Assembly (NCBI GenBank): GCA_938015805.1
Contig: CALLXF010000026.1
Location: forward strand, 23,568 to 87,567
Reading direction: 5' to 3'
DNA length: 64,000 nt
Source of the DNA: an uncultured Saprospiraceae bacterium
Lineage (GTDB): Bacteria > Bacteroidota > Bacteroidia > Chitinophagales > Saprospiraceae
Shown here: in pieces, positions 26,827 through 36,943 of the stretch
Layout: each line of letters starts with the position of its first letter
Position numbering within the stretch: the first letter of the stretch is position 1
The notes under the pieces: model-generated
What the model saw: the letters and a program-made list of their open reading frames with translations, nothing else
Told to the model about the DNA's origin: nothing
Database searches by the model: none
Made by a program: the position numbers and the translations under genes

Positions 26827-27849
26827 TTAGAAACCTATTCTCAAAGTTAAATTATGACTTCCTTTAAAAGGATTAGTCGTTCTATACGCATAATCTATAC
26901 CAAAATTTACAGATTCTGATGCTTTAAAATTGGCGGAAGCCCCTGCTGCTACACCTGTATAAATATTATCTCCAGCTCCTGAAGAACTTCCAAAATCTAA
27001 TTTATAACCTCCTCTAAGTGCATAATTATCCATAAAAATAAATTCTAATCCACCTCCGATCTGATCTCTAGAAAAAGCATTAGATGTAAAATTTCCCAAG
27101 GCTCTCAGTGTGCTTTCTGCTCCGAATGCAAAATCATAAGATACTCCTATGTTAAGAGCAGAAGGCATTTCTAAATTTGCAGACCTCTGTTCTAGAGTGA
27201 TAGGCGTCCCATCATCTGTTATCGTTTGGAAAGAAAGACCCTCTCCCTCAAAAGCCATCGGTGATCCTACATTTCTTAGGGATATTCCTAGTTTAAATTC
27301 ATCATTATCACCAGACACGTATTGTACTCCAGCATCTATTGCAAAACCCGATGCACTTACATCTGTAATGGACTCAAAAACTCCTCTTACAAGTACACCT
27401 ACAGAAATTTTATTAGCATAGGTATGTGAGTATCCTAGTCCAAAATGAAAAAACCGTGGAGAATACGTTCCACCTATTCCCTCTGGCTGATCCGTAGTAG
27501 TGATCTGAATATCACCAAAATCAACAGAAGCCATGGTAATAGCAAACGCTCCATTTTCTCCTACTTTTTTTGCAAATCCAAAAGCATTAAAGTTAAGATC
27601 AGAGCCTTCATAAAGTCTAGCTGTTCCGAAGGAAAATTCAGTATTCTCAATACGTCCAATACCTGCAACATTTAATCTCATTGCCTCTACACCTGTTACG
27701 CTAGATGTAGTCATAGAGTGTAATCCGGCACTTCTCGCCCAAGGGTTAAATAATAATTCACTCGCCCCGGCTTCTCCTTGTCTATCTGGATTACCTGCGT
27801 AGGCAGTAACAGTGATAAGGGTAAGTAGTAAAAGATAGATTTTTTTCAT
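26827..27849 (-). CDS. PorV/PorQ family outer-membrane protein
   Basis: A 340-aa beta-barrel protein with a signal peptide (MKKIYLLLLTLITVTAYA) and the PorV/PorQ-type opening LLFNPWARSAGLHSMTTSSVTGVEAMRLNVAGIGRIENTEFSF, ending in an amphipathic strand with terminal Phe (LTLRIGF). PorV proteins shuttle T9SS cargo at the outer membrane; paralogues encoded beside a cargo gene are likely dedicated partners. It is somewhat shorter than canonical PorV (about 380-390), so it is called only to family level. Third gene of the operon, after a 63-bp gap that holds a strong hairpin. Confidence 0.85.
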   Translation of the reverse strand: MKKIYLLLLTLITVTAYAGNPDRQGEAGASELLFNPWARSAGLHSMTTSSVTGVEAMRLNVAGIGRIENTEFSFGTARLYEGSDLNFNAFGFAKKVGENGAFAITMASVDFGDIQITTTDQPEGIGGTYSPRFFHFGLGYSHTYANKISVGVLVRGVFESITDVSASGFAIDAGVQYVSGDNDEFKLGISLRNVGSPMAFEGEGLSFQTITDDGTPITLEQRSANLEMPSALNIGVSYDFAFGAESTLRALGNFTSNAFSRDQIGGGLEFIFMDNYALRGGYKLDFGSSSGAGDNIYTGVAAGASANFKASESVNFGIDYAYRTTNPFKGSHNLTLRIGF

Positions 27850-27873
27850 ACTTCAGCATTTGTCTTTTAAGTA

Positions 27874-27900
27874 ATAGAGGAGGAATTTCACCTCCTCTAT
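27874..27900 (-). promoter_or_regulatory. Intercistronic hairpin within the PorV operon
   Basis: ATAGAGGAGG (27874-27883) and CCTCCTCTAT (27891-27900) form a perfect 10-bp stem with a 7-nt loop between the cargo and PorV genes. No T-tract follows on the minus strand, so it is not a normal terminator. On the mRNA the first arm and loop read AGGAGGTGA, complementary to the canonical anti-Shine-Dalgarno end of 16S rRNA, but about 30 nt from the next ATG. Confidence 0.7.
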
Positions 27901-27912
27901 AGTTTTGTTATT

Positions 27913-30900
27913 TTATAATCCTGTAGGATCAAATTTTCTATGTACACCAAACCATTTAATCGTTCTTTCTGCTTGCAGGTCTGGAGCTTCTATATGTATT
28001 AGATAAACACCACTTGCTACAGGAATACCAGCAAAGTTTTCTAAGTCCCATTCCACATCTGGAAAAACTTGGAAATTAGATACTCCTGGGTTAGAGCCGG
28101 GCTTAGCACCTGGATTCTCATTACGTTTAAACTGTCTGATAAATTTACCATCGATAGAATAGATCGTAACATTTGCGTTAGCTGGTAAATTAGTAATCTT
28201 TACTGTATTTGTAAACTGCGATATCTCATACTGCGAGTAAGCGTAATACGGGTTAGGTACCACATTTACATTCTCTAAAGCCCCTTCATAATCGTCTTCT
28301 GTTAGGTCTTCGGCAGCAGTAGGAGAAAAATCTAATCTGTATTTAGGCAATCCTTCGATTGTCTCACACTCTGCATTATTTTCTGACACACCATACAAAT
28401 GAGTTCTTTCTTCATTATAATTATTCTGAACTCTTAATTTAATGGTAAGTTCGTTAGGAATTAATCCATCCGCTATAGAAAGCATTTCTGTATCCGGTGC
28501 CATCATTGCTGCACTTGTCCATGTAACTTGCTGTAATGCTTTGTTTTTATCAAAACAAATAAAATTACACGGATTTCCTTTTCCTAAATCTTCTCTAATT
28601 GCTGCACATTCATCATATTCCTGACGGGTAACATAAACCATGTGTCCTCCTCCTGTCATCCAGTTAAAAATGGAAAAGTCTTTTTCGTTATCGATAACTA
28701 TCTGATCAGTAGGGTTAAATAACATATCATTTCCTACTGCAGTACCGTTATCATAAAACTCTATCCACTTATCATCATACATCGAGTTTTCCCCAAAGAA
28801 GATATTCAATCTTTTTCCAGTCTCTATATCTATAGCAAAACCAGGGAACCATCCCATACCTTTTCCATCACCATCATCATTTCCATCTTTTCCTACAGAA
28901 TTATGATCTCTAAGATCAAACTGGGTAACATTTCCTTCCGCTTCGTAATCACTATCCGCTTGTCTATGTGCTGAATAAGATGTTTCTACTACTACACATC
29001 TACTCCACTTAGACTTATCAGCTGTAAATACAATATCTACATTATTTAAGTCCTTTAGTCGCGTACCACTTCTTACAAATCCACCTCCATTATGCTCTAC
29101 ATAACCAGGAGAAATGTAAGGAACTGCAAATTGAGAAGTAGGATCAGGAGCAAGATAATCTGTTAAAAAGAACGGGTAGAAAAATCCATTTCCAAAGTTT
29201 GTGAAATCTTGATCTGGATCAAATTTCTCATCTACCTCACCACTTCCTGTTTTTAAGAAGTTGAAAAATGCTCTTTGTGGTCCTTGCAGACCTAGACTAT
29301 TTCCTTCGTCACTTATTCCTAAATACCAGCTCTGCTGTTCGTTATTTGCATATTCTAAAGTAGCACCTATTGCTCCTACACCATTATCAGTATTCTCACC
29401 TGCATCCTCTGTTTGAGAAATAGAAACAGTAAATCCATAGTCCACTACTAGCTGCTCATTTAATTCGTCTATCGTAACATCCGAATTAATTACTTCGCCA
29501 GATCCTAGATCTGTCATTTTCCACGTGGCACCATCTCTAAGCGTACAAGCTGAACTTCCAGATTTCTCACCTACTAGTTCTAATTCGAACTGAGCATCTT
29601 TTACTTCTAATGGATTATATACTTTAACATCTACAGGAGACTGTCCTTGCTCGTAAGTGACTTCTCCATTAAGTGTGCCATCTAGAACAGCATCATATGT
29701 TCCTTCTACCACTTCTAGGAATGTATCACCTGCTCCTTCTCCTTGTAACCTTGTTACAATAGGACCATCTCCGTAACCAGAATTCAACGTGGAATAAATA
29801 ATAGGTCTCGGTACAAGAGTGTATGTACTAATATTTCCTCTACCTTCTAGGTAAGGTGTTCTCTGACCGGTCTCATAAAGAGAATCTGTAGCATCTACAT
29901 TCCAATCTTTCCAGTTATTGTAAGCATAAGCTAGAACCATAAAATGATATTCCTTGTGATTTACCAGCTTAGTATCAGCACCAGATGCAAAAGCATCTTC
30001 CGTAACTCTGAAAGTAGTTCTTAGCCCCTGATCAGCTCCATCTACTTTTTCTTCAGATTGCCATAATCTTTCATCATTTAAAGGATTTAATACTCCCGTC
30101 CAATTATGAAGATCGGTTACGCCATTTTGTAAATCTACTTGTCTAATTAATTTAGCTTTATCTGGATCGTCTAATTCCTGAGGAGATACATTTCCTGCAA
30201 CTAATTGGAATATTTTATATCCTTCAAAAACATAAAGAGAATCTGACTCACCATCTGGAACTAAAAGATCTTTTTCCTCATAGTTAAGATTTGCATTGTT
30301 AGATGTTACTAGATCGTTAGTTAACACAAGTACTACTTCTCTATCTAACTCTATAGAACAAACATCTGGAGCATCTGGTCCATCTGTAATATCAAAACAA
30401 TTATCGAATAAAGCCTGAGCTAAATCATCTGCAACTTGTAATTTAGAAATATCAGGACATGGATAATTAATATTAGGTACCCACACAGCTCCTACTATAA
30501 GCTCATTGATAGCTCCTGGCTGTAATAAGAAAGGACCCGAAGCCTGTATCGTTCTTCTGTCACCGAATGGTAATCCTGCTGAACACATTGACCATTCTGT
30601 ATCTACAGAGGGTAAACCTGGAAAAGCATAACTTGTAATATCGGTACTATTAGGATCATATCCTGACCCTCCTACTGTAAAATTAGTTCCATCTCTCCAT
30701 CTACCTGTTAGGTAGTTATAAAATTCATCAGCAACACCTGGATCTGTAGTACCAGCCGGGTTATTTCCTACTCCTCCATTATTGGAATAGGTAAAAGAAG
30801 ACATTCCTAACTCAATAGAAATATCCGGCTGCACAGGACCATCTGCAGGTGTGATAGGTCTTACAAAAATAGTATCTCCTAATGAATATAAGTCCTCATC

Positions 30901-32091
30901 ATAACCATCGTCCGCTTTAACAATTACGTGTTGGTTACCTTGAGTTATATTATCAACTATTAGCTGAGGTCCTAAAGGTCCACGGAAATAATCTACTCCT
31001 AAAATTGGAACTTCATCTTCGTAAGTAGGAACTCCACCTTCACAAGTAATCCCTGTTGTTCCATCTAAAGCATCTTCATTATATACATATGCCATAGATC
31101 TCTCGACATCACATCCGACGTAGTCATCTGTGTAACATCCTAAATCTGGATCCACCCACATTGCAAAATAACAATCACCGATATCTCCCTGAGCTCTATT
31201 GATCAGTTTATATCTCTGGAATGTCATATCATTTATTTCATCATTCGTTGCATAAGCAAACGCCTGTACTTGTATCTCCATTTGGATTTCGTCTCCTTGA
31301 GAATTAGTGTGGGGTCCACCTGCATCATTATAAATCCAAAATATCATCTGATCAGGAATAAGCTCTACTGCTTGCTTTCTATTAAAAGGCTCACAACCTC
31401 TAATATCTATAAGCGGAAAATCTCCCTGACAAGGATCATATAAACCATCTGCATCTTCATCCCAAAACGAACCTAATCCCTGACCTGTACTAGGTAACTC
31501 AAAATCAAATTTCTCTAACCAATAAGGATTTCCTTTACCTGGATAATATCTGATGTCATCTGCTACAGAATCACAAGGAAATGAAGTAGGATTAGCATCA
31601 TAAATTTTAGTTGCTCTTCTAACATCATCACCAAGGACTTCGTAAAAACGATCCCAATCTTTACAAATCGGTAAATCTGTTTTACCGGTTACTGGATCTA
31701 ATGGACCTGGATAATAATCATTCCTAGTTCCATTACGGTATTGTCCTGCAGCAAGCTTTAGGTTACCCTCTGAATCAAATCCACCTATCCATACAGAACC
31801 TGCGAAAATAGAAGATACTTCTGGATCACCTGGTACTGGGATAGGTACAATATATCGACCATCGGATAAATCCCACCAAACATCACCACCAGTCGTCAGT
31901 TTTGCTCTAACGTTATTAATATTCTGGTCAGTAGATCTCTCTGCCGGATTACAATCCTCTCTATAATTAACTGTTGGCTTTTCTTTGTTAGGTTTAGGTG
32001 CATTAGAATCTGTAGGACCTATGTGAGCATCAGCCACAAAATATCCTAAGCATATCATCAACATTAAACCAATTTTCCTGAAATTTTTCAT
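27913..32091 (-). CDS. Very large T9SS-sorted secreted protein, partner of TonB receptor and PorV homologue
   Basis: A 1392-aa exported protein with a signal peptide (MKNFRKIGLMLMICLGYFVADA). The bulk has no recognised catalytic motif; it is acidic and rich in aromatic and Asp-Gly turns. The C-terminus is a T9SS sorting-type domain: VVPNPYYAYSQYEIS, TNLPANANVTIYSIDGKFIRQFKR and GIPVASGVYLIHIEAP, then ERTIKWFGVHRKFDPTGL. It is probably exported through the outer membrane and held at the surface. Encoded 36 bp after the TonB-dependent receptor and 63 bp before the PorV-family gene, with the three together forming a surface module. Substrate unknown. Confidence 0.82.
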   Translation of the reverse strand: MKNFRKIGLMLMICLGYFVADAHIGPTDSNAPKPNKEKPTVNYREDCNPAERSTDQNINNVRAKLTTGGDVWWDLSDGRYIVPIPVPGDPEVSSIFAGSVWIGGFDSEGNLKLAAGQYRNGTRNDYYPGPLDPVTGKTDLPICKDWDRFYEVLGDDVRRATKIYDANPTSFPCDSVADDIRYYPGKGNPYWLEKFDFELPSTGQGLGSFWDEDADGLYDPCQGDFPLIDIRGCEPFNRKQAVELIPDQMIFWIYNDAGGPHTNSQGDEIQMEIQVQAFAYATNDEINDMTFQRYKLINRAQGDIGDCYFAMWVDPDLGCYTDDYVGCDVERSMAYVYNEDALDGTTGITCEGGVPTYEDEVPILGVDYFRGPLGPQLIVDNITQGNQHVIVKADDGYDEDLYSLGDTIFVRPITPADGPVQPDISIELGMSSFTYSNNGGVGNNPAGTTDPGVADEFYNYLTGRWRDGTNFTVGGSGYDPNSTDITSYAFPGLPSVDTEWSMCSAGLPFGDRRTIQASGPFLLQPGAINELIVGAVWVPNINYPCPDISKLQVADDLAQALFDNCFDITDGPDAPDVCSIELDREVVLVLTNDLVTSNNANLNYEEKDLLVPDGESDSLYVFEGYKIFQLVAGNVSPQELDDPDKAKLIRQVDLQNGVTDLHNWTGVLNPLNDERLWQSEEKVDGADQGLRTTFRVTEDAFASGADTKLVNHKEYHFMVLAYAYNNWKDWNVDATDSLYETGQRTPYLEGRGNISTYTLVPRPIIYSTLNSGYGDGPIVTRLQGEGAGDTFLEVVEGTYDAVLDGTLNGEVTYEQGQSPVDVKVYNPLEVKDAQFELELVGEKSGSSACTLRDGATWKMTDLGSGEVINSDVTIDELNEQLVVDYGFTVSISQTEDAGENTDNGVGAIGATLEYANNEQQSWYLGISDEGNSLGLQGPQRAFFNFLKTGSGEVDEKFDPDQDFTNFGNGFFYPFFLTDYLAPDPTSQFAVPYISPGYVEHNGGGFVRSGTRLKDLNNVDIVFTADKSKWSRCVVVETSYSAHRQADSDYEAEGNVTQFDLRDHNSVGKDGNDDGDGKGMGWFPGFAIDIETGKRLNIFFGENSMYDDKWIEFYDNGTAVGNDMLFNPTDQIVIDNEKDFSIFNWMTGGGHMVYVTRQEYDECAAIREDLGKGNPCNFICFDKNKALQQVTWTSAAMMAPDTEMLSIADGLIPNELTIKLRVQNNYNEERTHLYGVSENNAECETIEGLPKYRLDFSPTAAEDLTEDDYEGALENVNVVPNPYYAYSQYEISQFTNTVKITNLPANANVTIYSIDGKFIRQFKRNENPGAKPGSNPGVSNFQVFPDVEWDLENFAGIPVASGVYLIHIEAPDLQAERTIKWFGVHRKFDPTGL

Positions 32092-32127
32092 AATTGTTAT
32101 TTAAAGTAAACTATATAAAGGTTGTTG

Positions 32128-35100
32128 TTAAAAATCAAATATTGCTCCTATGTAAATTCTACGTGGAAGTGTAAAATTACCTGGATCTAAAACTCTTGCT
32201 TGATAAGAAGCAAAGTAATTATCTAAATCTTTTCCTGTATCTAGAATCCCATCAATCGCATCTTGTCCAAACGAAGACACTAAAAATCCATCGTCTTCTG
32301 AATCACTAGTTACTGGGAATACGCCTAGAATATTACGAGTATTTAATAAGTTAGAAATTCTTAAATACACATTGGCGTTAAGCTTTCTTTTCCCTTCCCC
32401 TCCTAAGTTGATACCAATTCTTTTATCAACTCTAAAATCAACATTGAAAGTCCAAGGTAATCTAGCTCCGTTTATCGATCCTAAAAATCCAGATCCTTGA
32501 CCATTTTGAATGGACTGAGGAGTTCTAAATCTCGTATATGGTCTACCTGAAACTGTAGTTACTAGTAGATTTACCCCAGCATCAGCAAATACATCCATAC
32601 CTGCAATTTGTGGCCCATTGTAATTCTTACCACTACCATATCTGTAATCCGCAACGATCGCAAGTCTATGTCTCTCATCGTAAGTAAGAGGTAACAGCGT
32701 TCTAATATTTCCTCTGGTATTTAAACCATTAGATGAGTTTGCATCAGAACCTGTTCCATCAGCAAACTGTAAAGTATAACTCGCCGTAAATTCGATATTT
32801 TTAGTTCTTCTTAAATCATACTGGAAAGCAAAACCTTTTACCGTTCCAAAATCTAAGTTTCCATAAGCCTCATAATTAAATAGTGGTGCTGGAATAAATA
32901 AGAACTGTCTTCTCTGTATCATGTTCCTCAACTCTTTGTAGTATGCAGATACTTTAAGAGCTGATGAATTAGTTAATTTTTGCTGGAACCCTACCTCGTA
33001 GTCAATTGTCTGTTCTGGCTTAAGATTAGGATTATCTAGAGGTGTTCTATCAGGGTTATTAAAGTAATAATAACTTCTAGCTGTAGCAGCAGTTCCTGTA
33101 GGTGGTCTCTGAACTAATATATCGTAGTGAGCAAAGAAGTTTGCATCTTCTGAGATCGGGAATGAGAATGCCAATCTAGGCATTACATTTATCGTAGGGG
33201 TAAAATCCTCAAACGAACTACTTACATTATATCTTTCCGACTCAGGTGTATTTGGATCAAAAGGAGACTGTATATCTAACACTGCATTATCAAACCTACC
33301 TACATAAGATGGAAATACTACATTACCTACATCAGAGAATAATACCGCACCGTTAGCAACAGCTGTTCCATTAGGTAAGAAAAACTGATCACCTAGTCTA
33401 AATCCTTTTATATCATCAGACTCCTCGTCTGTTACGTATACTTCATAGTCGTCACCGATAGATGATGGCTGTTCTTGACCTGTACGAGCATAAAATTCTG
33501 AAGCCGTTTCTATATCATATAACGCATGTGGTGTTTTAAGTACCTTAGTATTAGCATCGTAATAATCTAATCTAACACCTAATCGGAAGATAATATCTTT
33601 ATAAGAAAACTTATCCTGCAGATATGCAGACCAATAAATAGGTTTTAGTGGAGCTACATCAAAAGTTCTGATCCCATCTGCATCTCTGCTTGTAAAGAAA
33701 TCGTCAAAAGTTGTACTGGCACTTAACTTATTACCTAGATAATCATATCCATAGTAATTTATTAAACCAAAGTTATTTAGTTCCCCTGCAGAGAAAAAGT
33801 CCATTCTCATTTCGCTAGGATCAATACCGTCAGTATTAATATACTGATCTATAGCTACCCCTTGTGATTCTCTTACTTTTCTATAAAAAGAAGCTTCTTG
33901 GTCTATTTCTAAAAGATTTCCATATTGAATAAATTCTGTATTAGGAAATCCTGGAATATCTTGAAAAAATGTTCCTACCATTTGGGTAGTATCCACACCT
34001 GTAATATGTCTGTTTGCATTTAATCGGGCTAGTGTCCATAAACCTTCTGGTGCTGCTACATAAAATCGATCTATTCTATATTCATAGTTAAAACCCATCT
34101 GAATAGAGTGACGTCCTTGCTTAGAACCTCCTGGTAATAAATCAAATCCAAGTGCAATATTTGCTGTATATCTGTCTGATTCGGTTTTTTCAAAACGATT
34201 ATATACCTGACCTACATTTTGGTGTAAACCATTAAATACATCATTTAGGGGATTATTTGTAAATCCATTTAATTCATTATAACTAGAAACTGCTCCATTA
34301 ATATTACTAGGAGTAAATTCTCCATTTACCTGTATGTCTCCTTGATGATCCCATGTATTTCCAATAATATCTTGCTGAATTCCTTTACCTCCCCAATTGT
34401 CTGGGTCTGTTACTATTGTGGCTAAAGGCATCCAAGAAACATCCTGATGTCCATAATATCCGTAATCAAATAAACGATCTTCATGTCTTACGTCTTCTTC
34501 TCTAGTCTTTCTTTTTTCAAAACCAGCTTGTAAAGAATAATATGCATTTCTGATTAATCCAGAAGAACCTTCATTATCTGTGTCTTCTCCTAATCCTTGT
34601 TTTCCAATTTTATGTCTTAGTCTAAAAGATGTTCTAAAACCATCACCGTACTCAAAAGGATTATTTGTCCAGTTCAACAATGCCCATCCGTCACCAGGCG
34701 TAAACTGATCTGTAAATTGCTCATATCCACCGGACAGAGAAACATCGATATTATCTGTAATTCTAGCATCTATTTTTCCTGTGATATTTACATCCGTTCT
34801 ATTTTCGTTTGGACGAGTATTAAGTACTCCTGCGATATCATCTGCTCCCAAAAATTCTGCACTCGGAACTGGCGTGTTTCCAATAAAACCAACAGGGTTT
34901 GCTTCTAATTCTGCAATACGTTCTTCAGGCATTCTATAAACACCTACTGCAGACGGTCTTCCATCATCTATCGATCTATACTGTCCTGAAAATCTAAATC
35001 CTAATATCGATTTATCTTTTCCACCTTCGATATCACTTTTCTTTTTTAGCAATGGACCACTTATATATCCCATAAGAAGGTTATAGCCAAAACCGTCTAA

Positions 35101-35808
35101 AGAGGTTTCCACTTCTGCACCACCTGTATAATTATCAGAAGGACCTTTAGAAGTAATAGAAATAATCCCTCCTGTTACATCACCATATTTTGCTTCCATA
35201 CCACCTGTAATCACTTGCAACTGATCAATCTCAGAAGCTGGAATACTACTAGCAGAAACTCTAATTCCATCTACATAAATATTAGTAGCATCACTTCTAG
35301 AACCTCTCACAGAAATATCATCACTACCATCAGTGGTAGATAGTCCTGCAGAAGTAGCTGCTATGGCACCGATACTCTTAGTAGGTAAAGATCTGATCTG
35401 ATCTGCAGTTACAGTTTTTCCTTGAGTTGTATTATCCTGTTGAATAAGTGGAGCTTTGTAAGCTTTGATTTCTACTACATCGATCATTACACCTTCAGAT
35501 AAACTTACATTTACCCTATTTGTTTGACCGTTATAAAGTATCACACCCGTTTCTCTTACAGATTGATAACCTGTATATTTGGCTTCAATGTCATAAGTTC
35601 CTGCTTCTAAACCCGTTAAGGCATAATTTCCATCAAAATCAGTTGCAGTTCCAGTAATAAATACATCGTTTTTATACAGAGTAACTTCTGCACCGATAAG
35701 TCCTTCTTTGAGTTCCTCATCCAATATTTTACCTTCTATAGACGCCTGTCCAAAAGTAAAAAAGGAAAGAAGAACAAATGAAAAGCTAAGTAGTAAATGT
35801 TTTTTCAT
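32128..35808 (-). CDS. TonB-dependent receptor with carboxypeptidase-regulatory-like domain
   Basis: A 1226-aa outer-membrane receptor. Signal peptide (about 1-22, ending FTFGQ), CarboxypepD_reg-like Ig fold (about 23-105, IEGKILDEELKEGLIGAEVTLY), plug domain (about 120-235, TTQGKTVTADQIRSLPTKSIGAIAA and later VRGSRSDATNIYVDGIRV), then a beta-barrel ending in GAIFDF with the terminal Phe expected of BAM substrates. The barrel includes NLKPEQTIDYEVGFQQ, a common TonB-receptor strand. It imports or helps surface-expose an unknown large ligand with TonB energy. First gene of the three-gene operon, with a -7 promoter element about 78 bp upstream of the ATG. Confidence 0.95.
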   Translation of the reverse strand: MKKHLLLSFSFVLLSFFTFGQASIEGKILDEELKEGLIGAEVTLYKNDVFITGTATDFDGNYALTGLEAGTYDIEAKYTGYQSVRETGVILYNGQTNRVNVSLSEGVMIDVVEIKAYKAPLIQQDNTTQGKTVTADQIRSLPTKSIGAIAATSAGLSTTDGSDDISVRGSRSDATNIYVDGIRVSASSIPASEIDQLQVITGGMEAKYGDVTGGIISITSKGPSDNYTGGAEVETSLDGFGYNLLMGYISGPLLKKKSDIEGGKDKSILGFRFSGQYRSIDDGRPSAVGVYRMPEERIAELEANPVGFIGNTPVPSAEFLGADDIAGVLNTRPNENRTDVNITGKIDARITDNIDVSLSGGYEQFTDQFTPGDGWALLNWTNNPFEYGDGFRTSFRLRHKIGKQGLGEDTDNEGSSGLIRNAYYSLQAGFEKRKTREEDVRHEDRLFDYGYYGHQDVSWMPLATIVTDPDNWGGKGIQQDIIGNTWDHQGDIQVNGEFTPSNINGAVSSYNELNGFTNNPLNDVFNGLHQNVGQVYNRFEKTESDRYTANIALGFDLLPGGSKQGRHSIQMGFNYEYRIDRFYVAAPEGLWTLARLNANRHITGVDTTQMVGTFFQDIPGFPNTEFIQYGNLLEIDQEASFYRKVRESQGVAIDQYINTDGIDPSEMRMDFFSAGELNNFGLINYYGYDYLGNKLSASTTFDDFFTSRDADGIRTFDVAPLKPIYWSAYLQDKFSYKDIIFRLGVRLDYYDANTKVLKTPHALYDIETASEFYARTGQEQPSSIGDDYEVYVTDEESDDIKGFRLGDQFFLPNGTAVANGAVLFSDVGNVVFPSYVGRFDNAVLDIQSPFDPNTPESERYNVSSSFEDFTPTINVMPRLAFSFPISEDANFFAHYDILVQRPPTGTAATARSYYYFNNPDRTPLDNPNLKPEQTIDYEVGFQQKLTNSSALKVSAYYKELRNMIQRRQFLFIPAPLFNYEAYGNLDFGTVKGFAFQYDLRRTKNIEFTASYTLQFADGTGSDANSSNGLNTRGNIRTLLPLTYDERHRLAIVADYRYGSGKNYNGPQIAGMDVFADAGVNLLVTTVSGRPYTRFRTPQSIQNGQGSGFLGSINGARLPWTFNVDFRVDKRIGINLGGEGKRKLNANVYLRISNLLNTRNILGVFPVTSDSEDDGFLVSSFGQDAIDGILDTGKDLDNYFASYQARVLDPGNFTLPRRIYIGAIFDF

Positions 35809-35885
35809 ATGTCTAAATATACATTGATAAATTTCAAGCCATGTAAAACGGCAACTGCAATGTTACTAAATATTACAATTGTATT

Positions 35886-35893
35886 CAAAAATA
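35886..35893 (-). promoter_or_regulatory. -7 promoter element of the TonB receptor operon
   Basis: Minus-strand TATTTTTG fits TAnnTTTG exactly; predicted leader about 70 nt. A TTG lies 14 bp upstream, shorter than the usual 17-20 bp spacing. Confidence 0.4.
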
Positions 35894-35949
35894 ATTGAAG
35901 ATGGAATCAATAAAAAATTAAAGGTTCCTTAACGTCGTCGCAAGTACTA

Positions 35950-36891
35950 TTAATGTTCATATTTTTTAATTTTATATATTAAGGTGTTTGCGATTTTTTC
36001 TAGCGACTCTTTTGTCCATCCTGCAACATGTGGAGAGCATAATATATTAGGATGTTTAAACAATGTAGAATACATAGACCTCTCAGCTTCATTATAAGTG
36101 TAAGGCTTTTCATTTTCAAAGACATCTAAGCAAGCTCCTTTTACTTTATCAGACGCTAATCCATCTAATAATGCAGCAGTATCGATAACATTTCCTCTAG
36201 AAGTATTTATTAAAATTATTCCTTCCCGACATTTAGAGATAAATTGGGAATTTACTAGGTGTTTTGTCTCCTCCGTTAGAGGTAAATGCAAACTGATGAT
36301 TTGTGCCTGTTGTAGAAGGGTTGATAAATCTGTCTCCTGTACAAAGTCCATATCTTGACTATATCCTGGATCGAGATATTTATCGTAAGCCAGAATCTCT
36401 ATATCCAGACCTCTTAAAACATTGGCGAAAGCCCTACCAGTATTACCAAAACCTATAATACCTAACTTTTTTCCAGACAACTCAAAACCTCTATGAGCCT
36501 CTCGATCCCATTTAGGAGTATTTATATTATTATGTCCACTGACTATCTTATTGGCGAAAGCCAAAAGCATTCCTAAAGCATGTTCAGCAACTGCGTTCCT
36601 ATTGCCTTCCGGCGAATTAAATACTGCTATCCCTTTTTCTTTTGCATAATTCAAATCTATAATCTCCAGCCCAGAGCCTAATCTTCCTATAAATTTGAGT
36701 TTGACAGCTTGATCGATAAGGTCTTTAAACATCTTTATTTTAGAGTTTATAATGATCCCTTCATAATCATGTATACCAGCTGTTACCTCAGCCAGAGTAA
36801 TGTTCTTCTTATAAGTTACCTGATATCCTAATTGAGATAATCCATCTATAAGATCATCATGAACATAATCAGTTATTAATACCTTCTTCAT
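35950..36891 (-). CDS. D-2-hydroxyacid dehydrogenase family protein
   Basis: A 313-aa NAD-dependent dehydrogenase resembling phosphoglycerate dehydrogenase. Rossmann fold with GIIGFGNTGRAFA, catalytic Arg in GRLGSGLEIIDL, Glu in CLDVFENEKP and His in SPHVAGWTKESL. The start at 36891 (MKKVLITDYV) matches family N-termini; an in-frame extension upstream of 37 codons would run through the carB promoter and into carB and is rejected. Substrate (3-phosphoglycerate or another 2-hydroxyacid) cannot be assigned. Divergent from carB. Confidence 0.9.
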   Translation of the reverse strand: MKKVLITDYVHDDLIDGLSQLGYQVTYKKNITLAEVTAGIHDYEGIIINSKIKMFKDLIDQAVKLKFIGRLGSGLEIIDLNYAKEKGIAVFNSPEGNRNAVAEHALGMLLAFANKIVSGHNNINTPKWDREAHRGFELSGKKLGIIGFGNTGRAFANVLRGLDIEILAYDKYLDPGYSQDMDFVQETDLSTLLQQAQIISLHLPLTEETKHLVNSQFISKCREGIILINTSRGNVIDTAALLDGLASDKVKGACLDVFENEKPYTYNEAERSMYSTLFKHPNILCSPHVAGWTKESLEKIANTLIYKIKKYEH

Positions 36892-36917
36892 AATATTTAT
36901 AATATATAACGAATATC

Positions 36918-36925
36918 TATATTTG
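36918..36925 (+). promoter_or_regulatory. carB: -7 promoter element of carB
   Basis: TATATTTG fits TAnnTTTG exactly, 18 bp before the ATG at 36944. No -33 TTG at the usual spacing. It supports the ATG at 36944 over an in-frame TTG at 36923. Confidence 0.45.
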
Positions 36926-36943
36926 CCCCGATTAATCAGAACC

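Noticed and set aside
36424..36437. Further TTGGC-N4-GCC half-matches (also near 3962 and 26941)
   Set aside because: The right arm is broken (GCCCT, GCCTT or GCCCC), so they were not counted among the six perfect palindromes.
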